NCBI RefSeq assembly: GCF_016908015.1 | Contig: NZ_JAFBDB010000002.1 | Coordinates: 372,001 to 436,000, forward strand | DNA: 64,000 nucleotides | Source: Clostridium pascui | GTDB lineage: Bacteria > Bacillota > Clostridia > Clostridiales > Clostridiaceae | Reading direction: 5' to 3' | In this document: piece by piece, positions 26,175 through 34,664 of the stretch | Layout: each line of letters opens with the position of its first letter | Position numbering within the stretch: position 1 is the stretch's first letter | The notes under the pieces: model-generated | Seen by the model: the letters and a program-made list of their open reading frames with translations, nothing else | Database searches by the model: none | What the model was told of the DNA's origin: nothing | Program-made: the position numbers and the translations under genes

Positions 26175-26964
26175 TCCATACATTCCTTTTAAATCCGAAA
26201 TATTAGATATAAAAAAGCATACTGACATAGAATATACGTTTAGGATGGAATACCAGGGAGAAGCTAAGGTAAAACCTGGTCAGTTCTTTGAAGTTTCAAT
26301 TCCAAAGTACGGTGAAGCTCCGATATCTGTTTGTGGAATAGGTGACGGCTTTGTAGAATTAACTATAAGAAGGGTTGGAGTAGTTACAGACGAAGTACAC
26401 AAGTATGAAGCAGGCCAATGCTTCTTTATGAGAGGACCTTATGGTAATGGATTTGATGTAGAAAACTTCAAAAATAAGGATTTAGTTATAGTTGTAGGTG
26501 GAACAGCACTTGCACCTGTTAAAGGAGTTATAGACTATTTTCATAAAAACAGAGAAGAATGTGGAAACTTTAGCTTAATAGCAGGATTTAAAAATGTAGA
26601 TAGCGTACTATTCAAAGATGATATAGAAGAATGGAAAAATAACATAGATGTAACAATTACTGTGGACTCTGCAGAAGAAGGATATAAAGGTAACGTTGGA
26701 CTTGTTACAAAATATATACCACTTTTAAACTTAAAAGATAAGGAAAATGCTCAGTTTATAGTTGTAGGACCACCTGTAATGATGAAGTTTGCTGTAGCAG
26801 AGGTTTTAAAACTTGGAATAGAAGAAAAGAATATTTGGATTTCTCAAGAAAGAAAGATGTGCTGTGGACTTGGAAAATGCGGACATTGTAAAATTGGAGA
26901 AACATATATTTGTTTAGATGGCCCTGTATTTAATTATACAGAGGGTAAAAAGCTTATAGATTAG
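26167..26964 (+). CDS. asrB: Anaerobic sulfite reductase subunit B
   Basis: FAD/NAD(P)H-binding subunit of 265 residues in the ferredoxin-NADP reductase superfamily. Flavin segment RGPYGNGFD, nucleotide loop VVVGGTALAPVKGV, and a C-terminal 2Fe-2S site CCGLGKCGHCKIGETYICLDGP-type, as in dihydroorotate dehydrogenase electron-transfer subunits. It passes electrons from NADH through AsrA to AsrC. GGAGGAAAGG lies before ATG, inside the end of asrA. Confidence 0.95.
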   Translation: MNNPYIPFKSEILDIKKHTDIEYTFRMEYQGEAKVKPGQFFEVSIPKYGEAPISVCGIGDGFVELTIRRVGVVTDEVHKYEAGQCFFMRGPYGNGFDVENFKNKDLVIVVGGTALAPVKGVIDYFHKNREECGNFSLIAGFKNVDSVLFKDDIEEWKNNIDVTITVDSAEEGYKGNVGLVTKYIPLLNLKDKENAQFIVVGPPVMMKFAVAEVLKLGIEEKNIWISQERKMCCGLGKCGHCKIGETYICLDGPVFNYTEGKKLID

Positions 26965-26978
26965 GGGGGAGATTAACT

Positions 26979-27947
26979 ATGGATATAAATACTAAAGCTT
27001 TGAAGAAAAATGCCTTTAGAGTAACTAAAGAAAGAAATAAGACAGCTTTAAGAGTGAGAGTGCCAGGGGGACATCTTCCTTCAAAGGTTTTACCTGTAAT
27101 ATATGAAATCGCCGAAAAATACGGAAATGGAAATGTACATGTGACGATTAGACAGGGTTTTGAAATACCAGGAATTGATTTTGATAAGATGGATGAGGTA
27201 AATAAATTAATTCAACCTGTAATAGATGAACTTGATATAAACCAAAAACATAAGGAAAAGGGATATTCAGCAGCAGGTACTAGAAATGTGTCAGCTTGCG
27301 TAGGAAACAAGGTATGTCCTTTTGCAAATTATGATACTTCAAAGTTTGCAGCAAAAATAGAAAAGGCAATATTTCCAAATGATTATCATGTTAAAATTGC
27401 ATTAACAGGATGTCCAAATGATTGTATAAAAGCAAGAATGCAAGACTTTGGAATAATGGGTATGACAATGCCTCAGTATGATGATCACAGATGTATATCC
27501 TGCGGAAGATGCGTAACTAACTGCAAAAAGAGAGTAACAGGAGCTTTAAAACTTGAAAACTTTAAGGTAGAAAGAGATCATGAAAAGTGTTTAGGCTGCG
27601 GTGAATGCGTAGTAAAATGCCCCAATAATGCGTGGACAAGAAGTGATGAAAAATATTATAAACTTGCTATCATGGGTAGAACAGGAAAGAAAAATCCACG
27701 TCTTGCAGAAGATTTTATAAAATGGGTGGATGAAGAAAGTATAATAAAGATTATATTAAATACTTATGATTATATCAATGAGTATATAGATAAAGATGCT
27801 CCAGAAGGAAAAGAGCATATAGGCTATATAGTAGATAGGACAGGCTATGAAGAGTTTAAGAAATGGGCTCTTAAAGATGTAAAATTACCAGAAATTGCAG
27901 AAGTTGCAGATAATATTTACTGGAGCGGAATTAAGTACGCTAAATAG
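26979..27947 (+). CDS. asrC: Anaerobic sulfite reductase subunit C (siroheme)
   Basis: Catalytic subunit reducing sulfite to sulfide. Siroheme/4Fe-4S ligands appear as SACVGNKVCPFA and ALTGCPNDCIKA. Two further ferredoxin-type 4Fe-4S clusters follow (CISCGRCVTNC and CLGCGECVVKC), as in Salmonella-type AsrC. 322 residues, normal length. GGGGGGAG precedes ATG. The operon ends at the very strong terminator at 27951. Confidence 0.95.
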   Translation: MDINTKALKKNAFRVTKERNKTALRVRVPGGHLPSKVLPVIYEIAEKYGNGNVHVTIRQGFEIPGIDFDKMDEVNKLIQPVIDELDINQKHKEKGYSAAGTRNVSACVGNKVCPFANYDTSKFAAKIEKAIFPNDYHVKIALTGCPNDCIKARMQDFGIMGMTMPQYDDHRCISCGRCVTNCKKRVTGALKLENFKVERDHEKCLGCGECVVKCPNNAWTRSDEKYYKLAIMGRTGKKNPRLAEDFIKWVDEESIIKIILNTYDYINEYIDKDAPEGKEHIGYIVDRTGYEEFKKWALKDVKLPEIAEVADNIYWSGIKYAK

Positions 27948-27950
27948 GAT

Positions 27951-28024
27951 AGTGCCACCCACATGACAAGTGGCAAGTTAATAAAACTTGCCACTTGTCA
28001 TGTGGGTGGCACTTTAAGTTTTTT
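27951..28024 (+). terminator. Terminator of the asr operon, 29-bp perfect stem
   Basis: Arms 27951-27979 and 27985-28013 are perfectly complementary over 29 bp with a 5-base loop (AATAA), followed by TTAAGTTTTTTT. Stem length is well beyond what termination needs. Confidence 0.85.
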
Positions 28025-28063
28025 TCATTAATTTTGGGGTACACTAATCTTGAGGTGATTGGG

Positions 28064-28495
28064 ATGAAGGCAATTAAAAAAATTATAGCAATTTTAGCTA
28101 TTTTATTTATATTTCCGGCAACTATTTATGCAAAAGATTATAACGATATAGAAATTTATGATATAAAAAAAGATAAACTGATAAAAACAGTTCAGTCTAA
28201 TAGTGAAATTGAAAATCTAGTGATAAGTTACCTTCAAGAAATAGACGGAATATATGCAAAGCTTAATCCCATACCAAAAGAAGGCTATGCAATTAAAGTT
28301 TCTTTAGAATCGCCGTTAGTATTACAAAATGAATGGATAAATGATATAGTAGATCAAGCAATTATAGTACTTCCCAAAGAAGAAGGACATAAAGCATTTT
28401 TTATTATTTTTGAAAATGAAGATAAGTTGATGTGTTTTACTTTTAAGGGAGATGTGGAGCAATTTTTAAGAAAATTAAAATTTAAGATAATTTAA
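28064..28495 (+). CDS. Small secreted protein of unknown function
   Basis: 143 residues from ATG 28064, 8-9 bases after GAGGTGATTGGG. A signal peptide (KAIKKIIAILAILFIFPATIYA) is followed by a mixed alpha/beta domain with no cysteines except near the end (DKLMCFTF). The motif NPIPKEGYAIKVSLESPLVL and the tail KGDVEQFLRKLKF are notable, but I recognise no family. The upstream in-frame codons to 27995 run through the asr terminator and are not coding. Confidence 0.6.
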   Translation: MKAIKKIIAILAILFIFPATIYAKDYNDIEIYDIKKDKLIKTVQSNSEIENLVISYLQEIDGIYAKLNPIPKEGYAIKVSLESPLVLQNEWINDIVDQAIIVLPKEEGHKAFFIIFENEDKLMCFTFKGDVEQFLRKLKFKII

Positions 28496-28600
28496 TAAAA
28501 GGATGATTTATATGCTATACTATGACTAGTAAATTCATAACTATTTTTAAAATTTTTTCTATTAGGTCTGCATAAGCAAAGTCTAGATTGAATAATATTA

Positions 28601-28629
28601 TTAACAAAAAAGTATTTATGGCATATAAT
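28601..28629 (+). promoter_or_regulatory. Promoter of first fluoride riboswitch
   Basis: TTAACA (28601-28606), 17-base spacer, TATAAT (28624-28629), ideally placed about 12 bases before the aptamer. Confidence 0.75.
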
Positions 28630-28640
28630 TATAATGTAAA

Positions 28641-28720
28641 AGGTGATGGAGTTCACCGTTAATGCTAATAGCTAATGACTCCTACAAACAGTGAGATAAT
28701 GATGTTTGTAGGAGTTTTTT
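28641..28720 (+). promoter_or_regulatory. Fluoride (crcB-type) riboswitch with terminator, first copy
   Basis: Aptamer starts AGGTGATGGAGTTCACC and continues with the conserved ATGCTAATAGCTAATGACTCC stretch in two parts. The 3' part ACTCCTACAAAC can also pair with GTTTGTAGGAG followed by TTTTTT (28678-28720), giving the off state. Fluoride binding favours read-through into the downstream gene, here a broken crcB. Confidence 0.93.
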
Positions 28721-28819
28721 ACATTAATTGTAAAAATTTTTGGCTTATTCTGACTGAAGTTATATCTTACATATATAGGAAGGGGAAAGTCTATACTATT
28801 TTATAGGGGGATGAGTATC

Positions 28820-29337
28820 ATGAAGAAGTATATTTATATTGGTGCTGGAGGAGCCTTAGGTGCAATAATAAGATTTATAATTTAACATATACAAGCCTCT
28901 AGATCTATAGACAATATACCGTGGAATACTTTAGTGATAAATATTACTGGGAGTTTTTTATTATCTTATATATTTATCACTTATTATGAAGTATATAAGT
29001 TGAATGATAACTTAAACTTATCCATTACAACGGTTTTTTTGGTGCTTATACAACGTTCTCTACCATGTGTAAGGAAATTGCTAAACTTATAAATACTGCA
29101 CATCTTTATTTGGCAGTCTTCTATATAATTCTTTCAATGGTAGAAGGTAACTTATATCTGTTATTAGCAGATGGATTTTTTGGAGCGTATACTACTTTCT
29201 CTACATTTATGTATGAAGGATTTACTCTTATTAAGGATAAACAAAGTTTAAATGCACTTATCTATATTTGTGGTTCATTATCATTAGGGATTTGCGGGTT
29301 TGAATTAGGAAATTTAATAGAAGCAATTATCAGATAA
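28820..29337 (+). pseudogene. crcB: crcB (Fluc fluoride channel) remnant, probably fusion of two copies
   Basis: After a good ribosome site the ATG at 28820 opens MKKYIYIGAGGALGAIIRF, a typical CrcB start, then meets TAA at 28883. Downstream codons still encode IPWNTLVINITGSFLLSYI. A one-base loss near 29033 shifts the frame where TTGFFGAYTTFST should follow. A second GAYTTFST motif appears about 45 residues later, ahead of a normal CrcB C-terminus (SLGICGFELG). This suggests two tandem crcB genes collapsed into one and then decayed. The frame from 29065 alone (90 codons) is not a full channel half. It is not likely to work. Confidence 0.85.
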
Positions 29338-29372
29338 AATTGTGAATAAATGATCTTTTATATGGATTATTA

Positions 29373-29401
29373 TGGACAAGTGTTTAAATCTATGATAATA
29401 T
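29373..29401 (+). promoter_or_regulatory. Promoter of second fluoride riboswitch
   Basis: TGGACA (29373-29378), 17-base spacer, TAATAT (29396-29401), about 17 bases before the second aptamer. Confidence 0.6.
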
Positions 29402-29418
29402 TATTTAGGAAAATTTGA

Positions 29419-29509
29419 GGCGATGGAGTTCGCCATTAAATGCGTAAAGCTGATGACTCCTACAAAGTGGTAATTTTTATAATTGCTAGTTTGTAGGAGC
29501 ATTTTTTGT
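29419..29509 (+). promoter_or_regulatory. Fluoride riboswitch with terminator, second copy
   Basis: GGCGATGGAGTTCGCC followed by ATGCGTAAAGCTGATGACTCC elements of the crcB aptamer. ACTCCTACAAA pairs with TTTGTAGGAG before ATTTTTTG as terminator (29455-29509). The first stem differs from copy one by GC/CG against GT/AC paired changes. It controls the CLC-F gene. Confidence 0.93.
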
Positions 29510-29582
29510 TTTGTTGATAAACCAAAATAATTATTTATATATAAGGAGTAGATTATACAATATAAAAGAAAGGAGATACAAA

Positions 29583-31655
29583 TTGAAAGAAATTAGAAAA
29601 GATACAAAAAACAAAGTAATCATTTTAAATAGTCAAAATAACAGTGTAGTATTGAGTTTAACATTTATTAAGTGGATTATCATTGGAGCAATAGTAGGTA
29701 TTATTACAGGATTTGCTGCTGCTTTATTTTTAAAAAGTTTGGAATTAGCTACAGCACTTCGTATGAAGTATACTTGGTTATTATTCTTTCTTCCACTTGG
29801 AGGTGCTCTTGTTAGCTTTTTATATTCAAGATATGGTAAGAATTCTTCAAAGGGTAATAATTTAATAATAGAGAAGATTAACGAAAGTAGTGGTCGAGTG
29901 CCTTTCCGGATGGCTCCACTTGTTTTCTTTGGTACGTTTATTACTCATTTATTTGGTGGGTCTGCTGGAAGAGAGGGCACAGGCGTTCAGATTGGAGCTA
30001 GTATAGCAGAAGGAATAGGTGATTTGCTCAAGTTAGATAAGGTAGATAATAGAATTATTCTTATGGCTGGAATAAGCAGTGGGTTTGCAACTGTATTTGG
30101 AACACCTTTAGCAGGGACTATCTTTGGACTTGAAGTGGTTGAACTTGGAATTATGAGTTATGAGGCTTTAATCCCAGCATTTACAGGAAGTATTATTGGT
30201 GATTTTATGGTATCTTTTCTAGGTGTTCATCATACTCACTATAAAGTTGTAGGGGTTCCAGATTTAACGTTACTAACAATAATAAAAATAGCTTTTGCAG
30301 CAATCTTGTTTGGATTAACAAGTAAACTTTTTAGTGAATTAACACATAAATTAAAAGAATTGTTTACTGAGGGCTTTGAAAATTCAACAATCAAGAGCTT
30401 AGTTGGAGGTATGCTTGTTATTGTCTTAGTATACATGTTTGGAACTAGGGAGTTTCTTGGATTAAGTATTCCACTTATATCTGAATCATTTAGTGGGCAA
30501 GTTCATCCATTTACCTTTTTAGGTAAAATAGTATTTACTTCTCTAACTTTAGGAACAGGATTTCAAGGAGGAGAAGTGACACCACTATTTGTAATTGGTT
30601 CTACCTTAGGAAATACGTTATCAAATGCACTTAATATGTCACCGTCATTTTTAGCATCACTAGGATTAATTGGAGTTTTTGCTGGTGCAACAAATACACC
30701 AATAGCTTCATTTATACTAAGCATAGAGATGTTTGGTTCACAAGGAATAGTATTTGTATTTATGACTTGTGCAATTAGCTATATATTTTCAGGGCATACG
30801 GGCATCTATACTTCTCAAAAGATCCGAAGAAGTAAAAGTAAGTTAATTGAAGTGCCTCATAATGCAACACTTTCGTATTTTAGACAAAATAATAAGAATA
30901 AGACTAAGGAAACTAAACAAGTTTTAGTTGGTCAGTTTAGATTTGGACGTTCAAGTGTTGAAATTCCAACTTTAGAAGGACTGAATCTAATTAGGGTAAA
31001 GGTAAGTGGAAAAGGTGTTAGATTAGTACATCATTCATATAATCCTGATGGTTCAATTTGGTCTGCAAAATCTATTAATGGACAACTTGAATATATTAAC
31101 TTAGATAATTATAGTAAAGAAATACATGCAATTTCTGTATCACAATCCTATGGGAAAAAGGATAAATTATTATTGATAAATGCTAATTTATGGGCAAGTG
31201 TTGAAATTGATTATATCGGCGAGCAGCCTAAAAATACGGAAGTAAAAACATCTAATAATGATTATGATGATGCACATGAAGAAGGCCAATCTCATATTAT
31301 AAATATGGATAGTATACTTGTTGGACAGTTGAATATAGGGGAATCCAGAGTTGAATTACCAGCTGAAAAGGGAATAAATAGATATGTAATAAACGTTAAA
31401 GGTGGGGACATTAGACTAAACCACAGCTCATATAATCCAGATGGGCATACCTGGTCAACACCTCCAGGAAATAATGAAAGACAACATATTGATTTATATG
31501 AAGGTACTCATACATTAGATATATTCGTTAGTGAATACTATGGTAAGAAAAATAGAATTGAACTAGTTAACGGAAGCTTTTTTGACAGCGTAGAAGTTAG
31601 TTTTTTAGCTCAGAAAGTAAACCTTACAGAAGAGACAGTGGAAGATATTGATTAA
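29583..31655 (+). CDS. CLC-F type fluoride/proton antiporter with two extra C-terminal domains
   Basis: About 690 residues from a TTG start at 29583, 7 bases after AAAGGAG; frames further upstream run into the riboswitch terminator. The membrane part (to about residue 425) is a CLC protein with GGSAGREGTGVQIG, where Thr replaces the usual Pro after the gating Glu, and GTGFQGGEVTPLF. Both are marks of the fluoride-exporting CLC-F branch, and the fluoride riboswitch agrees. Two tandem domains of about 100 residues follow (DNA about 30920-31220 and 31310-31610). Both contain VGQ, G-x-S-x-VE-x-P, RL-x-H-x-SYNPDG-x-x-W(S) and YGKK motifs. I do not recognise these domains. CLC-F proteins normally end after the membrane part. 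Confidence 0.9.
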   Translation: MKEIRKDTKNKVIILNSQNNSVVLSLTFIKWIIIGAIVGIITGFAAALFLKSLELATALRMKYTWLLFFLPLGGALVSFLYSRYGKNSSKGNNLIIEKINESSGRVPFRMAPLVFFGTFITHLFGGSAGREGTGVQIGASIAEGIGDLLKLDKVDNRIILMAGISSGFATVFGTPLAGTIFGLEVVELGIMSYEALIPAFTGSIIGDFMVSFLGVHHTHYKVVGVPDLTLLTIIKIAFAAILFGLTSKLFSELTHKLKELFTEGFENSTIKSLVGGMLVIVLVYMFGTREFLGLSIPLISESFSGQVHPFTFLGKIVFTSLTLGTGFQGGEVTPLFVIGSTLGNTLSNALNMSPSFLASLGLIGVFAGATNTPIASFILSIEMFGSQGIVFVFMTCAISYIFSGHTGIYTSQKIRRSKSKLIEVPHNATLSYFRQNNKNKTKETKQVLVGQFRFGRSSVEIPTLEGLNLIRVKVSGKGVRLVHHSYNPDGSIWSAKSINGQLEYINLDNYSKEIHAISVSQSYGKKDKLLLINANLWASVEIDYIGEQPKNTEVKTSNNDYDDAHEEGQSHIINMDSILVGQLNIGESRVELPAEKGINRYVINVKGGDIRLNHSSYNPDGHTWSTPPGNNERQHIDLYEGTHTLDIFVSEYYGKKNRIELVNGSFFDSVEVSFLAQKVNLTEETVEDID

Positions 31656-31661
31656 ATAATA

Positions 31662-31691
31662 TTGACAAGTGTTATAAAAGGTATTATCTTG
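31662..31691 (+). promoter_or_regulatory. Promoter before M-box
   Basis: Perfect TTGACA at 31662-31667, then TATCTT at 31686-31691 (18-base spacer) about 50 bases before the aptamer. Confidence 0.55.
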
Positions 31692-31740
31692 AATAAGATA
31701 TGAATTTAATAAATTAATCTTTTAAACTTAATAATGTATT

Positions 31741-31945
31741 GTTAGGTGAGGCTCCTATACTAGATATATGCTACTGCCCAAAAATATCGAAAGATGCCAA
31801 TGGGTTAACAGGTACTGCCGAATTAAGGTTTTACTTAATGTAGCTGGAATTATTCCAAAGCTGTATAGTGCTAAAGCTCAACGAAGGATATAGTTTTCTA
31901 GTTGTTGTTTTATAGAGCCTTTTTTGAGGCTCTTTTTTTATTTTT
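31741..31945 (+). promoter_or_regulatory. M-box (ykoK) magnesium riboswitch with terminator
   Basis: Conserved M-box segments in order: GTTAGGTGAGGCTCC, GCTACTGCCCAAAAAT, AAAGATGCCAATGGG, TTAACAGGTA and the closing CAACGAAGG. The terminator AGAGCC/AGGCTCT plus a T-run is at 31914-31945. At high Mg2+ it would stop transcription of the transporter gene downstream. Confidence 0.92.
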
Positions 31946-31963
31946 TATCAGGAGGTGAAATTA

Positions 31964-32080
31964 ATGGAGGCAGACCCTAGTCATTTATGTATAAGCGGAA
32001 TACAACTATTAAAAATCAATAAGTGTAGAGAAGTTCTGCTTCCGTTAATGGAAGTTAAGGATTGTTCTTTCACGAAATAG
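31964..32080 (+). CDS. 38-residue ORF between M-box and Mg transporter (possible leader peptide)
   Basis: ATG lies 7-8 bases after AGGAGGTG, the strongest ribosome site nearby; TAG is at 32078, directly before the transporter's own GGAGG. The predicted peptide begins MEADPSHLCISG, has three Cys and no membrane helix. It is unlike any protein I know. Its position between a Mg2+ riboswitch and a Mg2+ transporter suggests either a leader peptide giving a second layer of control, or a coupling ORF. Only ORF quality supports it. Confidence 0.5.
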   Translation: MEADPSHLCISGIQLLKINKCREVLLPLMEVKDCSFTK

Positions 32081-32093
32081 GGAGGATAATTTT

Positions 32094-33335
32094 ATGAAAA
32101 AGAAGAATAAATTTTTATTTATACTAAGTATTATAGGACCAGGACTTATAACGGTTAATGCAGGTAATGATGCAGGTGGCATAGCAACTTATGCAACTGT
32201 AGGTGCTTCCTACGGCTATAAAATGCTATGGGGACTTCTATTAATAACCTTTAGCTTAGCTGTGATTCAAGAAATGAATGCTAGAATGGCTGTAGTTACG
32301 GGAAAGGGACTATCAGATTTGATAAGAGAAAATTATGGTGTGCGATGGTCATTATTGGCAATGAGTGTATTATTTATAGCTAACTTTGGAGTATGTGTTG
32401 GAGATTTTGCTGGAATTGCTGCAAGTGTAGAGCTATTTGGTATCAGTAAGTATATTACTGTGCCTATTATGGCGGTTTTAGTTTGGTTCCTCATAACAAA
32501 GGGTTCCTATAAGAAAACAGAAAAAGTTTTTTTAGCATTTACCTTTATATTTTTCACTTATATTGTAACATGTATAAAGGTTCACCCAAACTGGAGGGTG
32601 GTTATGAAAGCAACAGGTATACCTACAATAGATTTTAGTAAAGATTACATCTTAACATTTATAGGAATGATAGGAACAACAATAACACCATATATGCAAT
32701 TCTTTCTTCAATCATCAGTGGTAGATAAGGGGATTAGCGTAAAGGAGTATAAGTACGAAAAATTAGACGTGTATTTAGGTGCTCTTTGGGGAGACTTAGT
32801 ATCATTTTTCATAATTGTTTGTACAGCAGTAACTCTATATAAGGCTGGTGTCAAAATAGATAGTGCAGAGCAAGCTGCTATGGCTCTAAAACCTATTGCT
32901 GGTAATTATGCTACAATACTTTTTGCTCTTGGATTATTTGGTGCTTCAGTTTTAGCTACGATGGTAATTCCACTATCAACTACTTATGCTATTTGTGAAG
33001 CATTTGGATTTGAAAGCGGATTAGATAATTCGTTTAGCGAAGCAAAGGTTTTTTACGGTATATTTACGTTTATGATTATATTTAGCTCTGCTTTAGTACT
33101 AATACCTAAACTATCCCTTGTAGGTATTATGCTTGTTACTCAACAAATTGCTGGTATGTTATGTCCAGTAATTCTTATATTCATGGTATTGTTAGTAAAT
33201 AATAAAGAGATTATGAAGGAATATACAAATAATAAGCTTCAAAATATAGTAATATATATAACTGTAATATTTATTATTACTTTATCTACGATACTATTTG
33301 CATATCCCATACTAGGTAAGTTAGGGATATTATAG
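32094..33335 (+). CDS. NRAMP-family divalent metal transporter, probably Mg2+-type (NRMT-like)
   Basis: 413 residues, 11 helices. The helix-1 metal motif DPGN of ordinary Mn/Fe NRAMPs reads NAGNDAGGIATYA. The helix-6 motif MPHN reads TPYMQFF, so the soft-metal Met is displaced. Such altered sites characterise the NRAMP-related Mg2+ transporters, and control by an M-box riboswitch supports Mg2+ as the substrate. GGGAGG precedes ATG. A terminator follows at 33408. Confidence 0.88.
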   Translation: MKKKNKFLFILSIIGPGLITVNAGNDAGGIATYATVGASYGYKMLWGLLLITFSLAVIQEMNARMAVVTGKGLSDLIRENYGVRWSLLAMSVLFIANFGVCVGDFAGIAASVELFGISKYITVPIMAVLVWFLITKGSYKKTEKVFLAFTFIFFTYIVTCIKVHPNWRVVMKATGIPTIDFSKDYILTFIGMIGTTITPYMQFFLQSSVVDKGISVKEYKYEKLDVYLGALWGDLVSFFIIVCTAVTLYKAGVKIDSAEQAAMALKPIAGNYATILFALGLFGASVLATMVIPLSTTYAICEAFGFESGLDNSFSEAKVFYGIFTFMIIFSSALVLIPKLSLVGIMLVTQQIAGMLCPVILIFMVLLVNNKEIMKEYTNNKLQNIVIYITVIFIITLSTILFAYPILGKLGIL

Positions 33336-33407
33336 AAGTGAATTTAGATAGGAGGCTATAAGTTAATATTAGAATTGAATAATATGCATAAAGTTATATA
33401 TTTTTCA

Positions 33408-33440
33408 AGAGCCTTCTATGATAATAGTAGGCTCTTTTTA
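33408..33440 (+). terminator. Terminator of the Mg transporter gene
   Basis: AGAGCCT at 33408-33414 pairs with AGGCTCT at 33429-33435, followed by TTTTA. The stem sequence repeats that of the M-box terminator. Confidence 0.8.
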
Positions 33441-33459
33441 TTCTAATTCCTTGAATCTA

Positions 33460-34221
33460 TTATTCAACCCAAACAAGCGGAATCAGGCTTAGTGCTAGTC
33501 CAATTCCAAGTATTACACGGATATAAAGTGCAAGCCTTAAGTCATTTCTTTTCCAAACTAAATGTGCAAATGGCCAGTAAAAAAGTAAATTACTAAAAAG
33601 TTGCCATGGAGCATGAAAATGGTATATACAAAACAATATAGAATTTATAAAAGGTGAAGTAGATTCATACTCTGAAATTCTAGGAAGCAGGTATCCTCTA
33701 AAATATAATTCTTCTATCAAGGGTGCAATAATTCCGAGTACTATAAAGCAAAGTATAAATGTAACTACTAAAGTAGTAGTAGAGTATTTTGGCGCATTGT
33801 ATATAATATCATTTACATTAAACCATTCAGGTAAAAAAGAAAAAACTTTATTTATAATTATTGGATCTATCACAAGTCCTATAAAACCAAGACATACAGC
33901 TCCCCAGATTACTAAAGCAGGTATCAATAAAAGATATTCATCCAAGGATAATTTGCTTTTAAAATTAAACATCTCTTTTAAGGACATTTCTCCATTAATT
34001 TGCTCCCCTTGATAAAGTAAGTATCCAAGTTCAAAGGGAAGGGATGTACAAATCATAGAAAGTATAAAAGCAAACATAGATGGAAATCCATATGCCACTG
34101 CAATAGGGGCAGTAAGGCAGTAAAAAGTAAGTGAAAGTAATCCTGGGAATAAGTGCAAAAATATTGATTTTAAAATAGAATGTTGTTCTATAGTTTGATT
34201 AGTTAAAGCTTCTTGAGACAT
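33460..34221 (-). CDS. CPBP-family intramembrane glutamic protease
   Basis: 253 residues, about seven helices. Motif 1 of the CAAX-protease/bacteriocin-processing family is LIEELYFRGYLLPR; motif 3 is LFCIYHFHAPWQLF with the active-site His. Catalytic Glu-Glu and Arg are kept. Such proteins trim prenylated-like or bacteriocin peptides or give self-immunity; the substrate here is unknown. AAGGAGG precedes ATG. It is second in a two-gene minus-strand unit with the DUF6440 gene 33 bp upstream. Confidence 0.88.
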   Translation of the reverse strand: MSQEALTNQTIEQHSILKSIFLHLFPGLLSLTFYCLTAPIAVAYGFPSMFAFILSMICTSLPFELGYLLYQGEQINGEMSLKEMFNFKSKLSLDEYLLLIPALVIWGAVCLGFIGLVIDPIIINKVFSFLPEWFNVNDIIYNAPKYSTTTLVVTFILCFIVLGIIAPLIEELYFRGYLLPRISEYESTSPFINSILFCIYHFHAPWQLFSNLLFYWPFAHLVWKRNDLRLALYIRVILGIGLALSLIPLVWVE

Positions 34222-34254
34222 AAAATCCCTCCTTAAACACTGAAGAAATGCTTA

Positions 34255-34440
34255 TTATTTTTCTGCAGGAGAAATTACAGGGTTTCCTTCTCTATCTAAA
34301 AGGACAGTAAGTCCACCGGCATATCCATCATAGGTAAACAAATAATTTACTCCTGTTTTCTTATCAACAATTATCTTATAGCCAGAGAGTTTTCCTTGCT
34401 TGTAAAGTACCTGAAACCTATCTTCACCTTTATTAAACAT
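34255..34440 (-). CDS. DUF6440 family small protein
   Basis: 61 residues: RFQVLYKQGKLSGYKIIVDKKTGVNYLF and YAGGLTVLLDREGNPVI match the compact DUF6440 pattern (IIVDK-TGV-Y then GGLTPLLD--G-PV). It has no membrane helix and unknown function. GGGGGAA lies before ATG. It is the first gene of the unit with the CPBP protease. Confidence 0.78.
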   Translation of the reverse strand: MFNKGEDRFQVLYKQGKLSGYKIIVDKKTGVNYLFTYDGYAGGLTVLLDREGNPVISPAEK

Positions 34441-34664
34441 AAAATTCCCCCTTAATTTTATCCTCTATCTATATATACTAATTGACCTACATGTAATATC
34501 ACTAATAAAAAAATTTCTTTGCATAATTTATTAAGTTGTTTAAAATATAAGAGAATAGTGATTACTATACCAATTAATTGGCGTAACTAAAAGTAAGATA
34601 CTTCAAATGCCTAAGGGAACTACTGTAGGAAGTGTTAAGAATAAAAAATAAGGAGGAATACATT

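Noticed and set aside
29065-29337. 90-codon frame as an intact CrcB
   Set aside because: It lacks the first half of the channel, which is found upstream broken by a stop and a frameshift; the whole is better read as one pseudogene.
29583-31655. C-terminal repeats of the CLC-F protein as TerD domains
   Set aside because: TerD acidic calcium motifs are not visible; the SYNPDG-type motif is different, so no name is given.
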